From JAYTQG01 sp043746815 (GTDB lineage Bacteria; Actinomycetota; Thermoleophilia; Miltoncostaeales; Miltoncostaeaceae), in assembly GCA_043746815.1 (NCBI GenBank), contig JAYTQG010000177.1, forward strand, positions 1 through 8,129: DNA of 8,129 bases. Reading direction: 5' to 3'. The position numbers and the translations under genes are program-made. Shown here piece after piece: positions 1 through 5,857 of the stretch. Below the pieces are notes generated by a model. That model did no database searches and had not been told where the DNA came from. It saw nothing but the letters and a program-made list of their open reading frames with translations. How positions within the stretch are numbered: position 1 is the stretch's first letter; the number at the start of each line of letters is the position of its first letter.

Positions 1-66
1 CTGCATATCGGGAATATTCGGGGAACCGAGGACGCCGTATCGCGATGTGTCGCAGCCGTCGGAACT

Positions 67-84
67 GCGCCGGTATTTCGGCGC
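67..84. promoter_or_regulatory. Inverted repeat in the thrS promoter
   Basis: GCGCCG (67-72) and CGGCGC (79-84) form a perfect 6-bp inverted repeat around a 6-nt centre (GTATTT). It lies between the expected -35 and -10 positions of thrS. It could be an operator, or a hairpin ending an upstream gene outside the window. No T-run follows, which argues against a standard intrinsic terminator. In such GC-rich DNA a chance palindrome is possible. The rest of 1-92 shows no convincing gene: short open frames run in from the left edge, but none is recognisable. Confidence 0.3.
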
Positions 85-92
85 CAGACCAC

Positions 93-107
93 TAGACTCA
101 GCGGGTG
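93..107 (+). promoter_or_regulatory. thrS promoter -10 box, leaderless start
   Basis: TAGACT at 93-98 matches the actinobacterial -10 consensus TAnnnT. Six nucleotides (CAGCGG) separate it from the GTG at 105. Transcription normally begins 6-8 nt past a -10 box, so the message should begin at or next to the start codon and lack a 5' UTR. No convincing -35 hexamer is visible, and there is no room for a Shine-Dalgarno site or a T-box leader. The same spacing recurs before the TadE operon and uvrC. Confidence 0.6.
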
Positions 108-2009
108 AAAACCCTTCTCCCTGACGGCAACGCCCTCGAACTCTCAGACGGAGCATCCGGCCGTGATGCCGCCGCCGCAATCGGGCCGGGCCTTGCTAAG
201 GCCGCCGTTGCAATTCTCGTCAATGACGAGATGCGCGATCTCGCCCTTCCCCTCGCCGACGGGGACCGCATCGCGATCGTCACCGCGAAGAGTGGTGAGT
301 CGTACCTCGCCGTGATGCGCCACTCGGCCGCTCACGTGATGGCCCAGGCGATCATGACGTTGTTCCCGGGCACCAAGTTTGGCTTCGGGCCAGCGATTGA
401 CGACGGTTTCTACTACGACTTCGTGTTCCCGCGCCCGGTCACCGAGGAGGATTTCCCAGCGATCGAGGCGGAGGTGACGCGCATCATGGCCGCTCGCGAG
501 GGCTACGAGCGAAGCGTCATGGCGATCGATGAGGCCGAGAAGCACTTCACGGCCGCGGAGCAGCCCTTCAAGGTCGATCAGGTCCAAGAGTTGGCGCGCC
601 AGGGCGAGACGGAGGTCTCGATCTACCAACAGGGCGAGTTCGTCGATCTCTGTCGAGGCCCGCACGTTGGAGACACCGGCCGTGTTGGCGTTGTTAAGCT
701 CCTCTCAGTTGCGGGCGCCTACTGGCGCGGGAGTGAGAAGAACCCAGTCCTCACCAGGATTTACGCGACTTCCTTTCCGACGAAGGCACTGCTCGATGAG
801 CACCTTGCGCGGTTGGAGCAGGCGCGCGCACGGGACCATCGGCGTGTCGGGCGGGACCTTGGCATTTTCTATTTCGATGAAGCTGGCCCCGGGATGCCGT
901 TCTTCCTCCCCAAGGGGATGGCGATGATTAACGCCATTCAAGGGGCCCTCCGCACGGAGCTTGGCGCGATGGGGTACGACGAAATCCGCACGCCGACGAT
1001 CCTTTCGGATCACCTGTGGCACCAGAGTGGCCACTACGAAAACTACAAAGAGAACATGTACTTCACCGAGGTTGACGGCCAGGGCTTCGCCGTCAAACCG
1101 ATGAACTGTCCAGGGGCATGTTTGGTCTATCGCAGCACCCGCCACAGCTACCGCGAGCTGCCCGTCCGCCTCGCAGAGTTTGGCCACGTCCATCGCCACG
1201 AGCTCTCAGGGGTATTGCATGGCCTCTTCCGGGTTCGGGCATTCACTCAAGATGACGCGCATGTGTTCTGCAGGGTGGACCAGATCCAGGAGGAGGTCAG
1301 CGAGATCCTGCGTCTGACGGATCGCCTCTACGGGCGCTTCGGGTTCGAGGAGGTCAGTCTGAACCTCTCGACGCGGCCAGAGAAGGCCACGGGCTCCCAG
1401 GAGGTCTGGGACATCGCCGAGGCGCAGCTGCGGGACGCCCTGGGCGAGCGGCCGTACAAGATCAAGGAGGGCGACGGTGCCTTCTACGGTCCGAAGATTG
1501 ACTTTGAAGTGACCGACACGATGGGTCGCTCCTGGCAGCTGGGTACCTGTCAGCTGGACTTCTTCATGCCGGAGCGCTTCGACCTGACCTACATCAACGC
1601 GGAGGATCGGGAGGAGCGGCCGGTCATCATTCACCGCGCGATCCTGGGCTCGTTGGAGCGCTTCCTCGGAATCCTCATCGAGAACTCGGGTGGCGACTTT
1701 CCCTTTTGGGTTTCCCCGGAGCAGGCTCGTGTGCTGCCCGTGGCCGATCGACACGCGCCCTTTGCACATGGGATCCGCGACCGGCTCACGGCCGTCGGCC
1801 TACGGGCGAGCGTCGACGCGCGATCCGAGTCGGTGGGAAGACGGATCCGAGAGGGCGAACTCTCCAAAGTGCCGTACGTCTTCGTTGTGGGAGATGCAGA
1901 GGTTGATGGCGGTGCGCTGACACCCCGTGTACGGGGCAACAGGGACGCGACTCCAGGGAACATCGACCAGATCGCCAGTCGGCTGGCGGCCGAGTCAAAC
2001 GAGGGCTAA
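105..2009 (+). CDS. thrS: Threonine--tRNA ligase (ThrRS)
   Basis: This cytoplasmic class II synthetase charges tRNA-Thr with threonine using ATP. At 634 residues it is full length for the bacterial enzyme. A TGS domain covers about residues 1-62. The editing domain carries HSAAH (His73, His77) and CRGPH (Cys183, His187), the HxxxH/CxxxH site that removes mischarged serine. The catalytic core has the zinc ligands Cys335 (MNCPG), His386 (DDAH) and His510 (IIHRA), the motif 2 region around Arg364, and motif 3 Arg519 (GSLERF). A C-terminal anticodon-binding domain covers about 540-630. The GTG at 105 is chosen because it gives the TGS start MKTLLPDG and sits 6 nt after a -10 box. All key residues are intact, so it should be active. 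It is followed by a small membrane-protein gene rather than infC-rpmI-rplT, the order seen in many bacteria. Confidence 0.98.
   Translation: MKTLLPDGNALELSDGASGRDAAAAIGPGLAKAAVAILVNDEMRDLALPLADGDRIAIVTAKSGESYLAVMRHSAAHVMAQAIMTLFPGTKFGFGPAIDDGFYYDFVFPRPVTEEDFPAIEAEVTRIMAAREGYERSVMAIDEAEKHFTAAEQPFKVDQVQELARQGETEVSIYQQGEFVDLCRGPHVGDTGRVGVVKLLSVAGAYWRGSEKNPVLTRIYATSFPTKALLDEHLARLEQARARDHRRVGRDLGIFYFDEAGPGMPFFLPKGMAMINAIQGALRTELGAMGYDEIRTPTILSDHLWHQSGHYENYKENMYFTEVDGQGFAVKPMNCPGACLVYRSTRHSYRELPVRLAEFGHVHRHELSGVLHGLFRVRAFTQDDAHVFCRVDQIQEEVSEILRLTDRLYGRFGFEEVSLNLSTRPEKATGSQEVWDIAEAQLRDALGERPYKIKEGDGAFYGPKIDFEVTDTMGRSWQLGTCQLDFFMPERFDLTYINAEDREERPVIIHRAILGSLERFLGILIENSGGDFPFWVSPEQARVLPVADRHAPFAHGIRDRLTAVGLRASVDARSESVGRRIREGELSKVPYVFVVGDAEVDGGALTPRVRGNRDATPGNIDQIASRLAAESNEG
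2001..2005 (+). promoter_or_regulatory. Shine-Dalgarno-like site for the small membrane protein
   Basis: GAGGG lies 8 nt before the ATG at 2014, within the last codons of thrS. It supports that start and suggests translation from the thrS transcript. It contrasts with the leaderless starts of the other transcription units here. Confidence 0.5.
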
Positions 2010-2013
2010 TGGG

Positions 2014-2385
2014 ATGCGTCTGAACTGGATCGGGATCCGCAACGGCGCGATCATCGTCGGTCTCGCCGCACTCGGAGTCGTGCAGCAGCGCACGTTGTCG
2101 TCGCTGGTGATCGGCATCAACCAGATCATCACGGTCATTTTCGTGGCAAGCATGATCGCCGTCGGGTACCGCTACTTCCGGGAACACGAACTCGCCTGGT
2201 TGGTACTGAAGCCGTGGCAGCGTGCGGTCATCTTTTCCTGCCTTGGCGGGATCGTCTTCGCTGCGCTCGTCGGATTCCAGATACTCGGCCCGCTCATCAC
2301 GCCGTTGGGCGTGATGGCGTTGATTGCGGCCCTGGTTCTCACGATTCTCTGGGTGATCCGAGAGAGTCGCCGCTTCCGGGGATAG
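2014..2385 (+). CDS. Small polytopic membrane protein, unknown function
   Basis: This 123-residue protein matches no family I recognise. It has about four hydrophobic stretches: roughly 11-23 (short), 31-51, 70-91 and 94-115. Basic or polar linkers separate them, including YRYFREHELAW near 52-62, and the tail IRESRRFRG is basic. By the positive-inside rule the C-terminus is probably cytoplasmic. The ATG at 2014 is preferred because a GAGGG lies upstream and it begins a natural MRLNWIG start; the frame stays open further upstream inside thrS, but that part reads as an out-of-frame shadow. It starts 4 nt after the thrS stop, so it is almost certainly cotranscribed with thrS. Its stop faces the stop of the minus-strand gene 11 nt away. 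A functional link to threonylation is not evident; cotranscription may only set its expression level. Confidence 0.8.
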   Translation: MRLNWIGIRNGAIIVGLAALGVVQQRTLSSLVIGINQIITVIFVASMIAVGYRYFREHELAWLVLKPWQRAVIFSCLGGIVFAALVGFQILGPLITPLGVMALIAALVLTILWVIRESRRFRG

Positions 2386-2396
2386 CCGTCAGGCCA

Positions 2397-5150
2397 CTAC
2401 GGGCGCAGCGCGACCCACTGGCGTTCCATCCGGCGAGGCTGACGAAGGAGTCTCGCCTCGGCGATGACAGGGATCCGTTGGGCTCCCGGTGCAAAGGCCG
2501 CTGCCGCGCGCAGTACGACCGTTGCGCGCCCGCCTCCGGCCGGGAATCTCACCGAATTCCGACCGCTGGCGAAGCGGATACGGACGGTTCCGGCGCGCGC
2601 GCTTTGGAGGCGCACGGCGACCAGCCGGGGACGTGCCGCCGAGACCCGTGCAATTGATGACGGAACGATGACGAGGGCGTCACCCAGGCGGATCACTCTT
2701 GGGTCAGGAATTGCCCGTAGGTCCGGCACCCGGTAGTTCGCGGCCACCGGGTCGCTGGGTGGCGAGCCGACAGTGGTCGTCCCCAGGCGGTCGGTGCCGG
2801 TGACACTGCAGCCCACGGTTCGCCCAACGTCGTCCCACGTGACGCGAAACGTAACGTCGCTCGCTGCCGGGATCAGGTCCCCATCTCGCAGCCAAGCGAC
2901 CGACAGCGTAGGCACGCCCTGCCAATCGCCAGTGTGACAGCGGAGCAGCGATCCCACCCTCGCCCGTGCGCCGCCCTCGACGAAGGGAAAGCTCTTGGTG
3001 ACGGGTCCAGGCGGGACAACAGGGCGACTGAACCGAGCGATCCCCTGTTGATTTCGACCCTCCACGCCGATGAACGCGCCAGAAACCCAGAGTGAATCGC
3101 CCGTCAGGAGTAATGCCCGAGGCTCCCCTCCCACCGGAGTCGCCTTCCACACCGGGGTGGATTGCCCCGAGTGGAAGGCCGCAAGGGTCGCCGGGCCCGC
3201 GGCGTAGGTGGCCAGATCATCGATCGCAACGGGTCCGGGAGAGAGGCCCGCCGGTGGGGTAAACGGATCGGGGGCCGCTGTCGCGCTATCGATCAGTGCG
3301 AGCCCAGCTCGAGGCGTGCTTGGTGTGCCAACTGCGGTGAACGTTCCGCTCAGAACAACGCGGGCAGCGGTTGCCGCTGTTCCGGCCACCGGGCCCGCAG
3401 CGGCGTCCCACGCGGTGGGCGCGCCAGTCGCCCCGTCAATTACCGCGAGACCCCGTCGGTTTGCCCGCGTGCCCTCGGCGCCAATGGAGGTGAACGCGCC
3501 CCCGGCGAGGACAGTTGTTCCATCCGCACTCGCGAGGCTCGTGACGTCGCCGTCGGGCTGCGGCTGCCACGCAGTGACCGCCCCTGTTGCAGTATCGACC
3601 GAGCCAAGATGGGAACGCGCCGCAGCGCCGAGGGTTGCGAACTGTCCACCAACAACGATGGATGGACCGATCGATAGGAGGGTCGCGACGTCGCCGTCGG
3701 CACCCGGATTCCACGGTGTCGTCGTCCCTGTTTTGGTGTCCACGACGCCAAGGTGCGCCCGCGGAAGGCCGCCGAGTGAGGAGAACGAACCACCAACGAC
3801 CAGGCGCTGCCCAACGTTCGCCAGCGCCCGCACCACGCCATCGGTGCCGGGGTTGAATGCGGTGGGAGCACCCGTGGCCGGATTGAGGGCAGCGAGGTTC
3901 CGCCGGGCGACGCCCCCGACTCCGCCGAAGGTCCCACCCAGCGCGACTGCGCCGCGCGGACCAGTGCCGACCGCACTGACAACCCCGGTAACCCACGGGG
4001 TCCAGCTGGCGGCCTCGCCGGTCACCGGATTCAGTCCGGCGAACCGCCGATGAATTGGTTGGGGGGATTGGTTGCCGATCGCTGCGAAGTCTCCACCGAC
4101 CATCAAGAGTCCATTGGACTCCGCAAGCGACGCCACGCTCGGACGCTCCGATCCCGCTGGGTTCGGCGCCCAGGGCAAAAGGCCACCGGTCGACAACGAA
4201 AGGGCCGCCAACCCGCTTCGTGGCTGCCCGCCGATTTGGGTGAATCGCCCGCCCGTGAAGATGGTCTCACCGATAACGGCGATCGCTGCGACCTCGTCAT
4301 CGGCAGGGGTATTCAACGGAAGCGCACCCCCGGTCTTCGCGTCAACCGCGGCGAGGCGAGCTCGCGGGGCGCCCGACACCTGGCTGAACGCACCGCCGAC
4401 AATCAGCGTGTCGGTATCGGCAAGCGCGAGCGCGCGAACGGGAGCGTCCGCCGTCGCGGTGAAGGCCGCGTTCAACGCCCCGGTGGCAACCGTCACGGCC
4501 GACAGCCGACTGCGCGGCTGAGTGAACGCACCGCCCACATAAAGGATGTCCTCTTTTGTGGACAGGCTGAGTGCGAGCACGTCGCCGGTGTATCCGCCTT
4601 CCCACCCGGGCAACGCATCGCCGGTGCTTCGCGCAATCGCTGCGAGGCGCCCGCCGGACTTCTTCGTCGCGCCAGCCTGGGTGAACGCGCCGCCCGCGAA
4701 CACCGTCGTCGCGGTCGTTGCGAGGGACGAGACCGCGCCGTTCGGGTTCGGTGCCCAGGAGCTGTCAAGGGTTGCGTCTGCGTTCACATGGATCAGATTT
4801 TGAAACTGCGTGCGTTCGGCGACAACGAACTGGCCGCCAACGAACCACCCTCCGGTGCCATCGGGCCGAATCGCGGCAACCGTGCCAGCAAGCTCGGGAA
4901 GGCCCGCCCTCGGGACACCGCTCGGGGCCTGCAATGTCGCGAGCGGGCCAGAGCGCGGAGCCAGCAGTTCGAACGCCCCGCCCGCGTAAATGGTTCCGTC
5001 TTTGCCCCGTGTGAGTGCGTTCACGGGGCCGTCCGTCACCCAGCCGGTGGCAGGGGGCTCGGCGCTCGCCAGTTGGGACGAGACGACGGCAACAACGAAC
5101 GCGGTACGACGTATCCATTGACGCGGACTGCTGATAGGCGGTTCCTTCAT
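2397..5150 (-). CDS. Secreted beta-propeller repeat protein with Ig-like domain
   Basis: This 917-residue protein has a Sec-type signal peptide: basic residues at 10-15, a hydrophobic core at 17-25, and a likely cut after Ala30 (ASA-E). Residues 35-706 hold about 14 repeats of 40-60 residues. Each has a V-GG-F core and usually a following LA-(V/L)D--TG and W-P, like the Delta-60 (DUF5122) propeller repeats. Residues 719-803 form an Ig-like domain with Cys738, Trp743, Trp753 (WLRDG) and Cys781, a layout I associate with Thermoleophilia surface proteins. Residues 815-917 are a beta-rich basic tail. No sortase motif or C-terminal anchor is visible, so it is probably released or held non-covalently. 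ATG 5150 is chosen because it starts the signal peptide; the frame stays open upstream to 5687, with in-frame GTGs at 5210 and 5243, but that sequence lacks secretory features and runs through the TadE-like gene. Ligand and role are unknown; adhesion or polymer binding is possible. Confidence 0.85.
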   Translation of the reverse strand: MKEPPISSPRQWIRRTAFVVAVVSSQLASAEPPATGWVTDGPVNALTRGKDGTIYAGGAFELLAPRSGPLATLQAPSGVPRAGLPELAGTVAAIRPDGTGGWFVGGQFVVAERTQFQNLIHVNADATLDSSWAPNPNGAVSSLATTATTVFAGGAFTQAGATKKSGGRLAAIARSTGDALPGWEGGYTGDVLALSLSTKEDILYVGGAFTQPRSRLSAVTVATGALNAAFTATADAPVRALALADTDTLIVGGAFSQVSGAPRARLAAVDAKTGGALPLNTPADDEVAAIAVIGETIFTGGRFTQIGGQPRSGLAALSLSTGGLLPWAPNPAGSERPSVASLAESNGLLMVGGDFAAIGNQSPQPIHRRFAGLNPVTGEAASWTPWVTGVVSAVGTGPRGAVALGGTFGGVGGVARRNLAALNPATGAPTAFNPGTDGVVRALANVGQRLVVGGSFSSLGGLPRAHLGVVDTKTGTTTPWNPGADGDVATLLSIGPSIVVGGQFATLGAAARSHLGSVDTATGAVTAWQPQPDGDVTSLASADGTTVLAGGAFTSIGAEGTRANRRGLAVIDGATGAPTAWDAAAGPVAGTAATAARVVLSGTFTAVGTPSTPRAGLALIDSATAAPDPFTPPAGLSPGPVAIDDLATYAAGPATLAAFHSGQSTPVWKATPVGGEPRALLLTGDSLWVSGAFIGVEGRNQQGIARFSRPVVPPGPVTKSFPFVEGGARARVGSLLRCHTGDWQGVPTLSVAWLRDGDLIPAASDVTFRVTWDDVGRTVGCSVTGTDRLGTTTVGSPPSDPVAANYRVPDLRAIPDPRVIRLGDALVIVPSSIARVSAARPRLVAVRLQSARAGTVRIRFASGRNSVRFPAGGGRATVVLRAAAAFAPGAQRIPVIAEARLLRQPRRMERQWVALRP
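2742..2996 (-). other. Ig-like domain of the propeller protein
   Basis: This segment encodes residues 719-803. The frame Cys738-(x)4-Trp743, Trp753-Leu-Arg-Asp-Gly757 and Gly780-Cys781-x-Val-Thr784 matches an Ig-like fold with one likely disulfide. The module is often found, singly or in tandem, at the C-terminus of secreted proteins in Solirubrobacterales and related actinobacteria. It probably serves as a spacer or binding domain. Confidence 0.65.
3033..5048 (-). repeat. Fourteen degenerate propeller-blade repeats
   Basis: Cores lie near residues 57-60, 105-108, 153-156, 206-209, 252-255, 300-303, 352-355, 405-408, 453-456, 501-504, 550-553, 601-604, a degenerate one around 645-660, and 690-692. 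Typical cores are YAGGAF, IVGGAF and VVGGQF. Units 12 and 14 read SGTF and SGAF, and unit 13 has lost the GG-F core. At DNA level the imprint is a recurring GTGAACGC on the plus strand, but the copies are diverged, indicating old internal duplication. Fourteen units would fit two seven-bladed propellers; that is inference. Confidence 0.75.
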
Positions 5151-5264
5151 CCGGGTGCAGTCTGCCGAACCGACTGCGTTCTGCGCTGAACAACGGTTGC
5201 GCTGGCACACAGGTGCGACAGACGTGTAACCGGCCTGACACACCTTCGTTCCTAGCGTGAACCC
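5151..5264. promoter_or_regulatory. Divergent intergenic promoter region
   Basis: These 114 nt separate the divergent propeller gene and the TadE operon and must hold both promoters. On the plus strand TAGCGT is the likely -10 box of the operon. On the minus strand CAGACT (complement of 5159-5164) sits 8 nt before the ATG at 5150; it lacks the first T of TAnnnT and is only a weak candidate. No Shine-Dalgarno precedes either start. I see no strong operator palindrome. Confidence 0.5.
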
Positions 5265-5267
5265 GTG
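5253..5267 (+). promoter_or_regulatory. TadE operon -10 box, leaderless start
   Basis: TAGCGT at 5253-5258 fits TAnnnT and is followed by 6 nt (GAACCC) and the GTG start at 5265, the same layout as thrS and uvrC. A TGACA lies at 5236-5240, but it is too close to act as a normal -35 (12-nt spacer for CTGACA). The message is probably leaderless. Confidence 0.5.
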
Positions 5268-5597
5268 CGATACCGACACCGAGACGGGCAGGCCGCAGTG
5301 GAGCTGGTTTCCATCCTTCCGGTACTCATACTGGTTGCGTTTGCCGCCTGGCAGGTTGTCGCGTGGGCGGGTGCCTGGACACGCGCCGCCGGGGCCGCAG
5401 AGGCCGCGGTGCGGGCCGAGCGCGTCCACCAACCCGGCGTCGCCGCCGCCCGGGCGGCACTCGGCGGATTGGAATCGCGCTCCGCCCAGGTTCACATCGA
5501 ACGAACGGGCACGACCGAGGCCACCGTCACGGTTGATATCCCCGTGCCCACGATCTTTGACCAATGGCTGACACTCCGCGCCACGTCGTCGCCGTGA
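5265..5597 (+). CDS. TadE-like pseudopilin, first copy
   Basis: This 110-residue protein has an 8-residue basic leader ending in Gly8, then QAAVE with Glu13 at position +5, then a hydrophobic helix at about 14-33. That is the class III signal layout cut by Tad-type prepilin peptidases after Gly. The remainder (about 34-110) has an Ala-rich helix and a beta-rich end, as in TadE-like minor pilins, which are anchored in the membrane with the C-terminus outside. The GTG at 5265 is supported by the short leader and by a -10 box 6 nt before it. Its stop overlaps the next start as GTGA. It is paralogous to the next gene (shared GQA--EL--I-PV---VA--AWQ). No Tad motor genes are nearby, so whether it builds a pilus or only an envelope complex is unknown. 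Confidence 0.8.
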   Translation: MRYRHRDGQAAVELVSILPVLILVAFAAWQVVAWAGAWTRAAGAAEAAVRAERVHQPGVAAARAALGGLESRSAQVHIERTGTTEATVTVDIPVPTIFDQWLTLRATSSP

Positions 5598-5857
5598 GCC
5601 GCCGCCGAGGTCAGGCCACGATGGAGCTGATTGCGATCGTTCCGGTGGTGCTCGTGGTGGCGTTGGTTGCCTGGCAGCTCGCGGCAATCACATGGGCTGC
5701 CCTCGCGAACGAACGCGAGCTTCACCATGCGATCGTCACGCCGCCCACAGGGCGCGGAGTTCACGTCCAGCTGCACGTCGAGCGCCGCCTGCCGGTCCTG
5801 TTGCCGGGTGTCGGGGAACTCACCGTTCGTTCTGACGCCGAGATCCGTCGACCGTGA
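5594..5857 (+). CDS. TadE-like pseudopilin, second copy
   Basis: This is an 87-residue protein if started at GTG 5594, which overlaps the previous stop as GTGA and leaves a compact leader MSRRRG before QATME (Glu11 at +5). An in-frame ATG at 5564 would add 10 residues, but that overlaps the upstream gene by 34 nt and lengthens the leader, so it is less likely. A hydrophobic helix covers about 12-32. A short beta-rich exterior part follows, with VHVQLHVE and PVLLPGVGELTVRSD. It is a tandem duplicate of the preceding gene in both the N-helix and the C-terminal V-V---PV--P----LT-R pattern. It probably forms a heteromeric pair with it, in the same membrane orientation. Translation is likely coupled to the upstream gene, since no clear Shine-Dalgarno is present. 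Confidence 0.78.
   Translation: MSRRRGQATMELIAIVPVVLVVALVAWQLAAITWAALANERELHHAIVTPPTGRGVHVQLHVERRLPVLLPGVGELTVRSDAEIRRP

Noticed and set aside
1..104. T-box or other leader RNA controlling thrS
   Set aside because: The -10 box is 6 nt before the start codon, leaving no leader; no T-box sequence or specifier hairpin is visible.
1..124. Short open plus-strand frames entering from the left edge, one ending in a GTGA overlap with the thrS start (stop at 106-108)
   Set aside because: Only about 35-40 codons, no recognisable product, modest third-position GC, and a good -10 box lies across the region. Chance openness in GC-rich DNA is the simpler reading.
144..1769. Long minus-strand open frames (144-665, 705-1199, 1206-1769) opposite thrS
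   Set aside because: Complement shadows of a strongly conserved synthetase gene; their translations show no protein family features.
2380..2460. Intrinsic terminator at the convergent gene ends, including the GGCGAG/CTCGCC pairing near 2432-2457
   Set aside because: The pairing is imperfect, sits inside the minus-strand coding sequence and lacks a T-run; it could be coding bias.
5112..5150. Tat signal in the propeller protein (Arg14-Arg15-Thr-Ala-Phe)
   Set aside because: The spacing to the hydrophobic residue does not fit the RRxFLK consensus; an ordinary Sec signal with ASA cleavage fits better.
3208..5189. Long plus-strand open frames (3208-4053, 4050-5189) opposite the propeller gene
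   Set aside because: They mirror the repeat structure of the minus-strand gene and give low-complexity Arg/Pro/Ala-rich products. The minus-strand frame has a signal peptide, repeats and an Ig-like domain.
5564..5593. ATG at 5564 as start of the second TadE-like gene
   Set aside because: It overlaps the first gene by 34 nt and lengthens the leader. GTG 5594 gives a compact class III leader and a GTGA overlap like that of the next gene.
5151..5687. N-terminal extension of the propeller protein to a start at 5687
   Set aside because: The added sequence lacks secretory features, lies opposite the TadE-like gene, and would bury the signal peptide that begins at 5150.
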